64,000 bases of DNA, taken from NCBI RefSeq assembly GCF_027531705.1, contig NZ_JAPZSP010000039.1:1-64000 (forward strand), in the 5' to 3' direction. Shown here piece after piece: positions 1 to 9,412 of this stretch. The translations under genes and the position numbers were made by a program. The notes below the pieces were generated by a model. It made no database searches. It was given only the letters and a program-made list of their open reading frames with translations, and had not been told where the DNA came from. This DNA comes from Flavobacterium sp. GTDB taxonomy: Bacteria > Bacteroidota > Bacteroidia > Flavobacteriales > Flavobacteriaceae. Within the stretch, counting starts at the first letter, position 1; every line of letters starts with the position of its first letter.

Positions 1-1049
1 TACGAATCTTCATGTCCATCAAAATCGCCCGAAGCACCTACTCTAAAATGGTGATCCATCGCATTATGACCTAACTCACCACTACTGCTTCCTAATCCAT
101 CTTTCCATACGTCTTTAGCTGAATTCATTAAAATCCAAGTAGAATTAAAAGCCGACGCACACAAGAAAACAATTTTGCTATTGAAAACCATTTCTTCATT
201 TGATTCGGCATCAATAACAGTTACTCCTGTTGCTTTTTTAGTAGTTTTATCATAATTAACTTCTTTCACAATCGAAAAAGGTCTCAAAGTCAAATTGCCT
301 GTTTTTACAGCAGCTGGCAATGTTGAAGACTGTGTAGAAAAATAACCTCCAAACTGACATCCATTCCAACACATATTTCGGAATTGACATGGAGTTCTGT
401 CTTTGATGGCTTTGGTTACGTGAGCAACACGACCAATAATTAAAGTTCGTGTATTTTTATAATGCTCCTTAATTTTTGATGCTACTGTTTTCTCAATAAC
501 ATTCAATTCCATTGGCGGTAGAAATTCACTATCAGGTAATTGTGGTAAGTTTTCTTTTGAACCACTCACACCAATAAATTTTTCAACATAAGAATACCAA
601 GGCGCAATATCTTTATAACGAATTGGCCAATCTACCGCAACTCCATCTTTTAAATTAGCTTCAAAATCTAAATCGCTCCAACGGTAACTTTGCCTTCCCC
701 ACATAAGTGAACGCCCTCCAACATGATAGCCTCTAAACCAATCGAAACGTTTGGTTTCGGTATATGGATTTTCTTTATCACTTGCCCAATAAGAAAGATT
801 TCTCTCATTAAGTGGATAATCTCTTTTTAGCACAGGATAATCCTCAATCATCTGTTTTGTTGGTCTGTAATGACGATGTGGATATTCCCAAACTGGCTTA
901 TTTTGCTCAACATAATCTTTTATATGCTCAATGTTATGACCTCTTTCAAGAAGTAGTACCTTCAATCCTTTTTCAGTCAATTCTTTTGCTGCCCAGCCTC
1001 CCGAAATTCCGGAACCTACAACAATCGCATCGTATTGATTTTCTGCCAT
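1..1049 (-). CDS. GMC-family FAD oxidoreductase (5' part; C-terminus outside window)
   Basis: Open reading frame from an ATG at 1049 that runs off the left edge without a stop (349 codons visible). The N-terminus has the Rossmann FAD-binding glycine motif GSGISGG at residues 12-18, followed by a family-typical RSLMWGRQSYRW segment near residues 115-125 and a cysteine cluster (CQFRNMC, NGCQFGG) near 220-235. Family members oxidise sugars or alcohols with FAD. Bacteroidetes versions next to a TIM-barrel isomerase resemble the large subunit of glucoside 3-dehydrogenase (family knowledge). The gene follows the isomerase and MFS genes on the same strand, so they probably form one operon. The substrate is inference. 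Confidence 0.9.
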   Translation of the reverse strand, partial: MAENQYDAIVVGSGISGGWAAKELTEKGLKVLLLERGHNIEHIKDYVEQNKPVWEYPHRHYRPTKQMIEDYPVLKRDYPLNERNLSYWASDKENPYTETKRFDWFRGYHVGGRSLMWGRQSYRWSDLDFEANLKDGVAVDWPIRYKDIAPWYSYVEKFIGVSGSKENLPQLPDSEFLPPMELNVIEKTVASKIKEHYKNTRTLIIGRVAHVTKAIKDRTPCQFRNMCWNGCQFGGYFSTQSSTLPAAVKTGNLTLRPFSIVKEVNYDKTTKKATGVTVIDAESNEEMVFNSKIVFLCASAFNSTWILMNSAKDVWKDGLGSSSGELGHNAMDHHFRVGASGDFDGHEDS

Positions 1050-1085
1050 TTTTTTTAGTAATTAGTTATGATTAGTACCTTATTT

Positions 1086-1964
1086 TTAAATATCGCATGT
1101 TTGAACTGCTTTTTGCAAAGCCGCTTCTTTGTCTTTAGCCAATGGCATAAACTCTTGTGCCACATAGCCTTTGTATCCAGTAGCGGCAATAGCTTTCATA
1201 ATAGCTGGATAGTATAATTCTTGAGAATCATCAATTTCATTTCGACCAGGAACACCAGCCGTGTGATAATGTCCAAAATACTGATGGTTTTTCTTTATTG
1301 TGCTTATGATATCGCCTTCCATAATTTGCATATGGTAAATATCATAAAGCAATTTGAAATTTTCACTTCCAAGCTGTTTACACAATTCAATTCCCCAACT
1401 TGACGAATCTGCCATATAATCAGGATGATTGACTTTGCTATTGAACAATTCCATTTGAATTATAACGCCTCTTTTTTCAGCTTTAGCCATAATTTGTTTT
1501 AATCCCACCACACAGTTTTTCAAACCTTTTTCGTTGGTCATTCCGTTGCGATTTCCGCTAAAACAAATTAGGTTTTTATAACCTGCATCGGCAACTAAGT
1601 CAATATATTTTAAATAGTTATTGATTAAAACTTCATGGTATTTTGGTTCGTTCCATCCTTCGGTCAAACTTATGTGAGCACCAGTACACATGGAAGAATC
1701 GATCCCGTATTTTTTCAGAATTGGAAAATCTTTTGGCTCAACCAAATCGATTGCTGAAAAACCAATCTTTTTGACCAAAACACACAATTCTTCTATTGAA
1801 AGTTGGTCAAAAGTCCAACGGCAAACGGAATGATTTATGTTTCCTTTTAATTTTTTATTAGTTTCAATAGTAGCTTTCTCATCAATATTGGCAACTGCAT
1901 TAACTACACTAGGAAAAACTAAACTTCCTAATGCCAAATTCTTGATGAGTTTTCTCCTATTCAT
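1086..1964 (-). CDS. Tat-exported sugar isomerase/epimerase, hydroxypyruvate-isomerase-like TIM barrel
   Basis: 292 aa. The N-terminus (NRRKLIKN, hydrophobic stretch, then VNAVA) looks like a twin-arginine signal, so the enzyme is probably periplasmic or membrane-tethered. The remainder is an AP-endonuclease-2-type TIM barrel with the expected metal and acid residues: E172 (QMELF), D208/H211 (YDIYHMQ), H232/H234 (GHYHTAG) and E271 (AQEF). Related proteins isomerise or cleave keto-sugars. It starts 2 nt after the MFS transporter stop and lies 36 nt before the GMC gene, consistent with acting on the product of that oxidoreductase. The exact reaction is unknown. Confidence 0.88.
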   Translation of the reverse strand: MNRRKLIKNLALGSLVFPSVVNAVANIDEKATIETNKKLKGNINHSVCRWTFDQLSIEELCVLVKKIGFSAIDLVEPKDFPILKKYGIDSSMCTGAHISLTEGWNEPKYHEVLINNYLKYIDLVADAGYKNLICFSGNRNGMTNEKGLKNCVVGLKQIMAKAEKRGVIIQMELFNSKVNHPDYMADSSSWGIELCKQLGSENFKLLYDIYHMQIMEGDIISTIKKNHQYFGHYHTAGVPGRNEIDDSQELYYPAIMKAIAATGYKGYVAQEFMPLAKDKEAALQKAVQTCDI

Positions 1965-1966
1965 AA

Positions 1967-3181
1967 TTAAGCCTCAATTTTAGCTTTAGCTTTTTCTCTA
2001 AAGAAAACAAAGAACATTAATGAAATTCCAGCGGCGAATATGCATGGGAAAATCCAGATTTTATTCCAGTTATGTCCAGCATCTATTGCGTTTTGATCTA
2101 CAATCATTCCAGCTACATAAAAACCAATGTACATTCCAACGCCATAAGTTGCAAGTGTTATCAAACCTTGTGCTGATGAACGAACATTTTCGCCAGCTTT
2201 TTGGTCGGTATAAATTTGCCCTGTTACAAAGAAGAAATCGTAACAAATTCCGTGTAAAATAATACCTGCATAAAGCATCCAAAGGCTATCATCTACATTT
2301 CCGTAAGCGAATAATAAATAACGTAAAACCCATGCAAGCATTCCAATTAACAACATTTGTTTGATTCCGAAACGAACAAAGAAAAGTGGCATTAGGAACA
2401 AAAATAAAGTTTCCGACATTTGACCCATAGTCATTTTTGCAGCGGCACTTTCTACTCCAACTTCATTCAAAAATTGGTTAGCTTGTCCATAATAAAATGC
2501 TAAAGGAATACAAATCAAAATAGAAGCAATAAAGAAAACTAAATAATTTTTATCTGCTAAAACTTTCAAGGCGTCTAAACCAATTGTTTCAGAAAAACTA
2601 ACTGATTTTCCTGCTTTTGGAGGTGGCGTATTTGGTAAAAAGAAACTATAAATTCCAAAACCAACCGATACTATTGAAGCTACCAAAAAAGTAATATTTA
2701 ATGTTTTTGGAGAAGCTTCCCAAGCCATCCAACCAATTATTAATCCTGAAGCAATCCAACCAATTGTTCCCCAAACTCTAATTTTAGAGAATTCTTTCTC
2801 GGCATCTTTAATTTGGTTTAATGAAATTGAATTTACCAACGCTAATGTTGGCATAAAAAGTATCATATAAATCAACAACAACGAATAAAACGAGTCGAAA
2901 TTGGTGCTACTTGAAATCACATAAAGCAATACACCGCCAATTAAGTGTAAAATTCCCAAAATCTTTTGAGCCGCAAAAAATTTATCTGCAATCATTCCAA
3001 CTATAAAAGGTGCTACAATGGCGCCTAAACATTGTGTTCCATAAGCCATTCCTGTTTGTGCTCCTGTTGCCCCAATATCACCTTTGGTTAAAAAAGTTCC
3101 CATAGTTACAAACCAAATTCCCCAAATGAAGAAATTGAAAAACATCATAACCGAAAGTTGAATTTTAGTAGTAAATTTCAT
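1967..3181 (-). CDS. Nucleoside:H+ symporter-type MFS permease (NupG-like)
   Basis: 404 aa, very hydrophobic, about 12 membrane helices, starting MKFTTKIQLSVMMFFNFFIW as in the NupG/XapB-type nucleoside symporter family. In Bacteroidetes such permeases often sit in sugar-oxidation loci, so the cargo may be a sugar or keto-sugar rather than a nucleoside (inference from context). It is the first gene of the leftward operon; the isomerase starts 2 nt downstream. The start is an ATG with no upstream in-frame alternative that fits better. Confidence 0.88.
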   Translation of the reverse strand: MKFTTKIQLSVMMFFNFFIWGIWFVTMGTFLTKGDIGATGAQTGMAYGTQCLGAIVAPFIVGMIADKFFAAQKILGILHLIGGVLLYVISSSTNFDSFYSLLLIYMILFMPTLALVNSISLNQIKDAEKEFSKIRVWGTIGWIASGLIIGWMAWEASPKTLNITFLVASIVSVGFGIYSFFLPNTPPPKAGKSVSFSETIGLDALKVLADKNYLVFFIASILICIPLAFYYGQANQFLNEVGVESAAAKMTMGQMSETLFLFLMPLFFVRFGIKQMLLIGMLAWVLRYLLFAYGNVDDSLWMLYAGIILHGICYDFFFVTGQIYTDQKAGENVRSSAQGLITLATYGVGMYIGFYVAGMIVDQNAIDAGHNWNKIWIFPCIFAAGISLMFFVFFREKAKAKIEA

Positions 3182-3257
3182 TGTATAAATTGCTTTTTAA
3201 TTGATAATTTTTTATTCAATATGTAAAAAAAAGTGATTATTTTTTTACTTAATTCAT

Positions 3258-3265
3258 CAAACTTA
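3258..3265 (-). promoter_or_regulatory. -7 element for the MFS/isomerase/GMC operon
   Basis: Read on the minus strand this is TAAGTTTG, a perfect match to the Bacteroidetes -7 consensus TAnnTTTG, 77 nt upstream of the MFS start. No clear TTG lies at the expected -33 distance, so the call rests on one element. Confidence 0.4.
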
Positions 3266-3364
3266 CAAATTAATTTCATTTAACATAAATAAAATTAGTT
3301 AAAAAAGTTAACAAAAAAAATAAATGCTTCATTTTCAAGCAATAAAAGAATTTTTAATTTTATT

Positions 3365-3398
3365 TTGTTGGAAACCTACTTTTTTTTCCGCAAGTTTG
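3365..3398 (+). promoter_or_regulatory. Promoter of the Gfo/Idh/MocA gene
   Basis: TTGTTG at 3365-3370 serves as -33; 20 nt later CAAGTTTG (3391-3398) matches TAnnTTTG in seven of eight positions. The element ends 28 nt before the start codon. The 245-nt divergent spacer would let one regulator control both transcription units. Confidence 0.45.
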
Positions 3399-3426
3399 CA
3401 TTTGTAATTACCTAAAACACAATTTT

Positions 3427-4593
3427 ATGAACGCAAGAAAATTACGAATGGGAATGATTGGCGGTGGTCGTGGCGCCTTCATCGGAGCAATTCACAGACA
3501 CGCATTATGGATGGATGGTTTGATAGAAATAAAATGTGGCGCGCTAAGTGTCGATCCCGAACTTGCAAATGCCTCTGGTGAAGATTTATTCTTGGATAAA
3601 AACCGAATCTATCTTACTTATGAAGAAATGCTAACTAAAGAAGCAGCTCTTCCTGAAAATGAACGAATAGATTTTGTAACCATAGTAACACCGAACTTTG
3701 CCCATTTTGAACCAGCCATGATGGCATTAGACAAAGGTTTTCATGTTGTTTTAGAAAAACCAATGACGTTAACTTACGAGCAAGCAATTCAGCTTCAAGC
3801 TAAAGTTAAAGAAACGGGTAAAAGATTATGTTTAACGCATACCTATTCGGGTTATCCGATGGTGAAACAAGCCAAAGCAATGCTCAAAAATGGTGATTTA
3901 GGCACCATTAGAAAAGTTTGGGTGGAATATCCGCAAGGTTGGTTATCCAAATTATCTGAACGCGAAGGAAATGTGCAAGCTGCTTGGCGAACAGATCCTT
4001 CTAAAAGTGGAAAAAGTGGCTCGATGGGCGATATTGGAACACACGCGGCTCATTTGGCTGAATATATTACTGGTTTGCAAATCACCGAATTGTGTGCTGA
4101 TTTACAAATAAAAGTTGCGGGTAGAATGTTAGACGACGATGGAAATGTATTGCTTCGTTTTAACAATGGTGCCAACGGAGTTTTAATGGCTTCGCAAGTA
4201 GCTGCTGGCGAAGAAAATGCTTTAAAAATTAGAGTTTATGGAGAAAAAGGCGGTCTAGAATGGCATCAAATGGAACCAAATACATTGTTATTAAAATGGC
4301 TTGATGCTCCGACACAAATTCTAAGAGCTGGTGGAAATTACGAAAATCTTAGTCCGTTTATGACTTCTAATTGCAGAACACCTGGCGGACATCCTGAAGG
4401 TTATTTAGAAGCTTTTGCTAACATTTATAAAAACTTCGCGCTAACTTTATTATTTGAATTAAAAGGTGAAAAACCAACCGAAATCATGCTAGATTTTCCA
4501 AATGAAAATGACGGTGTTCGCGGAATGGCATTTATAGAAAATGTTGTGAATTCATCCAATTCAGATATCAAATGGTATCCTTTTAAAATGTAA
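3427..4593 (+). CDS. Gfo/Idh/MocA-family NAD(P)-dependent sugar dehydrogenase
   Basis: 388 aa. Rossmann glycine motif GGGRGA at residues 12-17, EKPMT at 110-114 (the family EKP motif with the catalytic-site lysine) and D202/H206 in GDIGTH, all standard for Gfo/Idh/MocA oxidoreductases that interconvert hydroxyl and keto groups on sugars or inositols. No signal peptide, so cytoplasmic. It is divergent from the GMC/isomerase/MFS operon and probably shares its substrate. In gut Bacteroidetes such genes take part in 3-keto-glycoside metabolism (established for relatives; inferred here). Confidence 0.92.
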   Translation: MNARKLRMGMIGGGRGAFIGAIHRHALWMDGLIEIKCGALSVDPELANASGEDLFLDKNRIYLTYEEMLTKEAALPENERIDFVTIVTPNFAHFEPAMMALDKGFHVVLEKPMTLTYEQAIQLQAKVKETGKRLCLTHTYSGYPMVKQAKAMLKNGDLGTIRKVWVEYPQGWLSKLSEREGNVQAAWRTDPSKSGKSGSMGDIGTHAAHLAEYITGLQITELCADLQIKVAGRMLDDDGNVLLRFNNGANGVLMASQVAAGEENALKIRVYGEKGGLEWHQMEPNTLLLKWLDAPTQILRAGGNYENLSPFMTSNCRTPGGHPEGYLEAFANIYKNFALTLLFELKGEKPTEIMLDFPNENDGVRGMAFIENVVNSSNSDIKWYPFKM

Positions 4594-4614
4594 TTTCTCA
4601 AAATAGAATCTTCT

Positions 4615-4642
4615 AAATCCTGAGTGAAAGCTTGGGATTTTT
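4615..4642 (+). terminator. Rho-independent terminator with GAAA loop
   Basis: AAATCC TGAGT / GAAA / GCTTG GGATTT forms an 11-bp stem that includes G-U pairs, with a GAAA tetraloop, followed by TT and an AT-rich run. It lies between the stop of the Gfo/Idh gene and the stop of the convergent metalloprotease gene. Confidence 0.65.
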
Positions 4643-5495
4643 AATTTATAGCTTTTACTTGTTTTTGCAAAATTAAAGCATCTTTATCTAAATGATTCAC
4701 TTTTAAAAAATTTGCCAATTCTTTTAATCGTTTAACATCATCATATTTCAAATTCCATGATAATTTCTTTAAACATTCTGAACACATAGCATTAGGTTTG
4801 GTGTCTGATTCAGGTAAATGATTGACACCATTCATCAAACAAACCGCATTTTGACAATGACTAATAGAAAACATATGTCCAATTTCATGAACAGCCGTTT
4901 TCGAAATTCTATTCAAACAAAGTGTATAATCATTATCGGTTAGAAATCTGTTGAAAGAAGAAATACCTGTTCTTTTTTTATAACTAGCCAAACCAAAAAC
5001 ATAATTCCAATTTTCATTTGGATATAAATCTTTAGCAGTAATTGCCATAATTACAATTCCATCATCAGGAATTTTCTTTGGCAAAATTTCATTTATTATA
5101 AAACTCGCGTCCAATTGTTCAATTCCACTATTCATTCTTTTTTTATTACTCGGAATAGCATCTTCTGTAACAATTGGCAATAATTTTGTTTCCAATTGAA
5201 AAAACAAACCAACATATTCAACAGTTTTTACAACAATTTCATGTTCTTCTGGAGTAAAGTTCCCAATAGGTTGAAGGTAAATCACTTTTTGCTTACTCGA
5301 AATTGTAACAGGTTTTATAGCACAATATTTTTCAAAACTTTGTTTCGATTCTGGATGTTCAAATCGCCATTCACCATAATCTGGCGTTCCGAGTTTTACA
5401 TCTAGAACAGCAAGTTTATCCAAAGGATTATTTTGAGAAGAATTTTGACAAGAACAAAAAAACAACAAAACCAAAGAAACAATTACTACTTTCAT
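4641..5495 (-). CDS. Archaemetzincin-like zinc metalloprotease, lipoprotein
   Basis: 284 aa. The zinc site reads HEIGHMFSISHC (H203, H207, H213), followed by C219, M221 and a CSEC pair (C238, C241). This matches the archaemetzincin (M54) signature of HExxH, a third His, a Met-turn and four cysteines that bind a second zinc. The position usually occupied by Gly between the second and third His is Ser210, and the Met-to-Cys spacing is 16 rather than the usual 17. The N-terminus is a lipoprotein signal ending FFCSC (lipidation most likely at C16), which suggests envelope anchoring; archaeal members are shorter and cytosolic. Substrate unknown. Confidence 0.85.
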   Translation of the reverse strand: MKVVIVSLVLLFFCSCQNSSQNNPLDKLAVLDVKLGTPDYGEWRFEHPESKQSFEKYCAIKPVTISSKQKVIYLQPIGNFTPEEHEIVVKTVEYVGLFFQLETKLLPIVTEDAIPSNKKRMNSGIEQLDASFIINEILPKKIPDDGIVIMAITAKDLYPNENWNYVFGLASYKKRTGISSFNRFLTDNDYTLCLNRISKTAVHEIGHMFSISHCQNAVCLMNGVNHLPESDTKPNAMCSECLKKLSWNLKYDDVKRLKELANFLKVNHLDKDALILQKQVKAIN

Positions 5496-5698
5496 AACTC
5501 TATTTTTTATTATTAACTAAATAGAATTCATTTTAGTATGTAAAAAAGAAGAAAAATTGACATCTACAAAGCCATTTTGTCGTAACTTTAAAAGAATTAT
5601 CACTCAAAATCAGCCATTTTGACCGAAAATAACGATTGGAACACATATTGACGAAATTCTTTAAAAGAATAATAAATAGAATTAATTAAAAAAAATAC

Positions 5699-5719
5699 AG
5701 ACAAGGCAATGCCTTGTCT
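5699..5719. repeat. REP-like palindrome, copy 1
   Basis: Arms AGACAAGGCA and TGCCTTGTCT around a central A, 14 nt before the clpB start. The same core recurs at 25330-25360 and 25736-25760, around the RAYT gene. Being inside the clpB leader it would form a stable hairpin in the mRNA. No CIRCE-type heat-shock repeat was seen in the rest of this 238-nt spacer. Confidence 0.85.
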
Positions 5720-5733
5720 CAACAGTATAAATT

Positions 5734-8343
5734 ATGAACATCACTAAATTCACAATCAAATCGCAAGAAGCTTTGCAACAAGCACAGCAAATTGCACAAA
5801 GTTTCGGTCAACAACAAGTTGAAAACGAACACATTTTCAAAGGTATTTTAGAAGTCGATGAAAACGTGACGCCTTTTATTTTGAAAAAACTCAACGTCAA
5901 TGTGGAGCTTTTCAAAAAAGTATTGGATAGCACTATTCAAAGTTTTCCAAAGGTTTCGGGTGGCGAATTACAATTCTCACGTGATGCTGGAACGGCTATG
6001 AACGAAGCCGAAATCATTGCCAAAAAAATGAACGACGAATTCGTTTCTATCGAACATTTGATATTGGCTATTTTCAAATCTAGAAGCAAAGTTGCTCAAA
6101 TTCTGAAAGATCAAGGCGTTACCGAAAAAGGACTTGAAGCCGCTATCAACGAAATCAGAAAAGGCGAACGCGTTACTTCTGCTTCTGCCGAAGAAACGTA
6201 TAATGCTTTGAATAAATACGCCAAAAACCTCAACGAATTAGCCAAAAGTGGCAAACTCGATCCTGTAATTGGTCGTGATGAAGAAATTCGTCGTGTATTG
6301 CAAATCTTAACGCGTCGTACCAAAAACAATCCTATGTTGGTGGGTGAACCTGGTGTTGGTAAAACAGCCATTGCCGAAGGTTTAGCACATAGAATCGTTG
6401 ATGGCGATGTTCCCGAAAATCTAAAAGACAAAATCGTTTTTTCTTTAGATATGGGTGCGCTGATTGCAGGTGCGAAATACAAAGGTGAATTTGAAGAACG
6501 TCTAAAAGCGGTTGTAAAAGAAGTAACTTCTGCCGAAGGCGATATCGTGCTTTTCATTGACGAAATTCACACGCTTGTAGGTGCTGGCGGTGGCGAAGGT
6601 GCAATGGATGCCGCTAACATTTTAAAACCTGCTTTGGCTCGTGGAGAATTGCGTGCGATTGGTGCGACAACTTTAGACGAATACCAAAAATATTTCGAGA
6701 AAGACAAAGCATTAGAACGCCGTTTCCAAAAAGTAATGGTCGATGAACCTGATACCGAAAGTGCGATTTCGATTTTGCGTGGTATCAAAGAAAAATATGA
6801 AACCCACCACAAAGTGCGTATCAAAGATGATGCTATTATTGCGGCTGTTGAGCTTTCACAACGTTATATTACCAATCGTTTTTTGCCAGATAAAGCTATT
6901 GACTTGATGGACGAAGCGGCTTCTAAATTGCGTATGGAAATTAATTCAAAACCCGAAGAATTGGATGTTTTGGATAGAAAAATCATGCAGTTGGAAATCG
7001 AAATGGAAGCTATCAAACGTGAGAATGACGAAACCAAATTGAAAGGTTTGGGAATGGATTTGGCAAATCTAAAAGAAGATCGAAATGAGATTTTCGCCAA
7101 ATGGAAATCAGAGAAAGATGTCGTTGACAATATTCAAAACGTTAAACAAGAAATTGAAGATTTCAAAACCGAAGCCGAGCAAGCCGAACGTAATGGTGAT
7201 TACGGAAAAGTAGCCGAAATTCGTTACGGAAAAATCAAAGAAGCGCAAGAACGTTTGGATGTTTTGCAAACACAATTAGCCGAAAATCAATCGGGCACTT
7301 CCTTGATAAAAGAAGAAGTAACACGCGAAGATATTGCCGAAGTCGTAGCCAAATGGACCGGAATTCCAGTAATGAAAATGCTGCAAGGCGAAAGAGAAAA
7401 ACTCTTGAAACTAGAAGACGAATTGCACCACAGAGTAGTTGGTCAAGAAGAAGCTATTGAAGCTGTGAGTGATGCCGTTCGTAGAAGTCGTGCCGGATTG
7501 CAAGACATGAAAAAACCTATTGGTTCGTTCTTATTCTTAGGAACCACTGGAGTTGGTAAAACCGAATTAGCAAAAGCGTTAGCCGAATATTTGTTCGATG
7601 ATGAAAACGCCATGACCAGAATTGACATGAGCGAATACCAAGAACGCCACAGTGTTAGCCGTTTGGTTGGTGCGCCTCCAGGATATGTAGGTTATGACGA
7701 AGGCGGACAATTGACCGAAGCCGTGCGTAGAAAACCGTATTCTGTGATTTTGTTAGACGAAATTGAAAAAGCGCATCCCGACACGTTTAATATCTTGTTG
7801 CAAGTTTTAGACGAAGGACGATTGACCGACAACAAGGGTCGTGTGGCCGATTTCAAAAACACGATTATCATCATGACTTCCAACATGGGAAGCGCTATTA
7901 TACAAGAGAAATTTGATAATCTAAAAGGCAACATCGAAGCCGTAACCGAAGCTGCGAAAGTGGAAGTTTTGGGATTGCTCAAACAAACCGTTCGCCCAGA
8001 GTTTATAAACCGTATTGACGAAATTGTAATGTTCACGCCATTAACCAACGCCAACATTAGAGAAATCGTCGGATTGCAACTCAAAGGCGTGGTCAAAATG
8101 CTGGCACATCAAAACATCACTATGGATGCAACACCCGAAGCCATCGATTATTTGGCACAAAAAGGCTACGACCCACAATATGGTGCTCGCCCTGTAAAAA
8201 GAGTGATACAAAGAGAAGTTTTGAACCAATTGAGCAAAGAGATTTTAGCTGGCAAAGTCACCACCGACAGCATCATTTTGCTAGACAGCTTCGACGGACA
8301 ATTGGTGTTTAGAAATCAAAGCGAAGAGTTAATTACGAATTAA
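5734..8343 (+). CDS. clpB: ATP-dependent disaggregase ClpB (Hsp100)
   Basis: 869 aa, full length for ClpB. Order: Clp N-domain (1-150), first AAA+ module with Walker A GEPGVGKT (204-211) and the [13 protein letters not shown]alker B region, a coiled-coil middle domain (about 400-530), and a second AAA+ module with Walker A GTTGVGKT (603-610), [12 protein letters not shown] and the conserved [11 protein letters not shown] near the C-terminus. It threads aggregated proteins together with DnaK in the cytoplasm. Its codons are richer in GC than neighbouring genes, as in highly expressed genes, and this gives several long antisense shadow frames. A REP-like palindrome lies in its leader. Confidence 0.98.
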   Translation: MNITKFTIKSQEALQQAQQIAQSFGQQQVENEHIFKGILEVDENVTPFILKKLNVNVELFKKVLDSTIQSFPKVSGGELQFSRDAGTAMNEAEIIAKKMNDEFVSIEHLILAIFKSRSKVAQILKDQGVTEKGLEAAINEIRKGERVTSASAEETYNALNKYAKNLNELAKSGKLDPVIGRDEEIRRVLQILTRRTKNNPMLVGEPGVGKTAIAEGLAHRIVDGDVPENLKDKIVFSLDMGALIAGAKYKGEFEERLKAVVKEVTSAEGDIVLFIDEIHTLVGAGGGEGAMDAANILKPALARGELRAIGATTLDEYQKYFEKDKALERRFQKVMVDEPDTESAISILRGIKEKYETHHKVRIKDDAIIAAVELSQRYITNRFLPDKAIDLMDEAASKLRMEINSKPEELDVLDRKIMQLEIEMEAIKRENDETKLKGLGMDLANLKEDRNEIFAKWKSEKDVVDNIQNVKQEIEDFKTEAEQAERNGDYGKVAEIRYGKIKEAQERLDVLQTQLAENQSGTSLIKEEVTREDIAEVVAKWTGIPVMKMLQGEREKLLKLEDELHHRVVGQEEAIEAVSDAVRRSRAGLQDMKKPIGSFLFLGTTGVGKTELAKALAEYLFDDENAMTRIDMSEYQERHSVSRLVGAPPGYVGYDEGGQLTEAVRRKPYSVILLDEIEKAHPDTFNILLQVLDEGRLTDNKGRVADFKNTIIIMTSNMGSAIIQEKFDNLKGNIEAVTEAAKVEVLGLLKQTVRPEFINRIDEIVMFTPLTNANIREIVGLQLKGVVKMLAHQNITMDATPEAIDYLAQKGYDPQYGARPVKRVIQREVLNQLSKEILAGKVTTDSIILLDSFDGQLVFRNQSEELITN

Positions 8344-8347
8344 AAAA

Positions 8348-8764
8348 ATGAAAATGAAAAATTTTGACATTGAGAGTTTAGTTAATCCTGAGATTGTTGA
8401 AGGAGCATTTATATACCATGACAATGAAATTTTTGAAGTAATTGATATGGATATAAATCAAATTACTATAATAAATAAAATTTCAGGAAAAAAAAATATT
8501 TCTGATAAAGATTGGAGTCCAATAGAATTAAATGAAGACTGGCTCAATAGATTCAATTTAAAAGTTGGGTCAAAAATCAGAAATAAAACTACAGATTTAG
8601 ACTGGATAATAAAATCAACAGGGAATTTATACTACACATCAATATATGTTGAACCACCATATGGAGACAATCCAGTAATTGGGCTTAAGTTTGTTCATGA
8701 ATTACAAGCGTGGTATTTTAGGCTAACTCATGAAAATATCAAACTAAACAAAAAATTATGTTAG
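8348..8764 (+). CDS. Uncharacterised Bacteroidetes LQ-box protein
   Basis: 138 aa, starting 4 nt after the clpB stop and so possibly co-transcribed. The middle (SPIELNEDWLNRFNLK) and the end (VHELQAWYFRLTHENIKLN) resemble a frequent but uncharacterised Bacteroidetes protein type whose members share a TEEWLLKFGF-like block and a final HQLQNLYFALTGEEL-like block. Function unknown. Codon use is much more AT-rich than clpB, suggesting a later arrival. A second ATG two codons downstream could also be the start. Confidence 0.65.
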   Translation: MKMKNFDIESLVNPEIVEGAFIYHDNEIFEVIDMDINQITIINKISGKKNISDKDWSPIELNEDWLNRFNLKVGSKIRNKTTDLDWIIKSTGNLYYTSIYVEPPYGDNPVIGLKFVHELQAWYFRLTHENIKLNKKLC

Positions 8765-8893
8765 TCAATAATATTGAATTTAATATTCTTACAAAAAATG
8801 GAAATTTTAACAACACAATACCAAAACCAATTTCACGTTATATAAATGTTACTACAGAGTAATTCATAATTTAAGAGTTAATACTAAGAAAGT

Positions 8894-8921
8894 TGCCAAA
8901 AGAAATTTTGGCACTTTTTTT
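8894..8921 (+). terminator. Rho-independent terminator
   Basis: Perfect 8-bp stem TGCCAAAA/TTTTGGCA with a GAAA loop, followed one base later by a run of seven T. It ends the clpB/LQ-box unit. The rest of the 223-nt gap (8765-8987) shows nothing else that I can support. Confidence 0.85.
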
Positions 8922-8987
8922 GTGCAAAATTGGTACTGACTAACTATTTCTTTTACTTTGTATAGTTGAAAATTTAACTTTCTAAAC

Positions 8988-9353
8988 ATGAGCAGCACAG
9001 CCCACCACGATGAGCGCATGGCCAAAATGACATTTGCATCGGTTTATCCGCACTATGTAACCAAAGTAGAAAAGAAAAACAGAACTAAAGAAGAACTCCA
9101 CCAAGTGATAGAATGGCTAACGAGTTACGATGAAAAAGCATTACAAAAAACCATAGAAAACAAACTTACCTTCGAGCAGTTTTTCAAAGAAGCCCAACTA
9201 AACCCAAACGCGCATTTGATAACAGGTGTAATCTGCGGTTATCGCGTAGAAGAAATCACCAACGAGTTAACGCAACAAATCCGCTATTTAGACAAACTTG
9301 TAGATGAACTAGCCAAAGGTCGCAAAATGGAGAAAATTCTGCGTGACAGGTAA
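8988..9353 (+). CDS. DUF2200 family protein
   Basis: 121 aa, the usual family length. It has the family blocks [45 protein letters not shown] and the C-terminal [21 protein letters not shown]. No signal or membrane segment, so cytoplasmic. Biochemical role unknown; the charged KVEKKNRTK stretch may suggest nucleic-acid contact, but that is speculation. It stands alone between two terminators. Confidence 0.88.
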   Translation: MSSTAHHDERMAKMTFASVYPHYVTKVEKKNRTKEELHQVIEWLTSYDEKALQKTIENKLTFEQFFKEAQLNPNAHLITGVICGYRVEEITNELTQQIRYLDKLVDELAKGRKMEKILRDR

Positions 9354-9356
9354 AAT

Positions 9357-9394
9357 ATCCTCAAAACTGAATTGGGGATTTTTTGTATATTTAC
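9357..9394 (+). promoter_or_regulatory. Compound terminator/promoter, copy A
   Basis: ATCCTCAA pairs with TTGGGGAT (one G-U pair) over a 7-nt loop and is followed by T6, terminating the DUF2200 gene. TATATTTA (9386-9393), a near match to TAnnTTTG, follows directly and lies 19 nt before the RhuM ATG. A second copy with the same arms and tail but a different loop is at 11729-11766. Confidence 0.6.
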
Positions 9395-9412
9395 AATTCT
9401 ATTTATTATTAT

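Noticed and set aside
812..1075. Plus-strand open frame of 87 codons at the left edge
   Set aside because: It is antisense to the clear GMC oxidoreductase, whose frame runs off the window edge.
5496..5733. CIRCE or other known heat-shock operator before clpB
   Set aside because: No inverted repeat with the TTAGCACTC half-site was found; only the REP-like palindrome.
6111..8229. Several minus-strand open frames of 60-150 codons inside clpB
   Set aside because: Shadows caused by the codon bias of clpB; no start signals, no recognisable protein.
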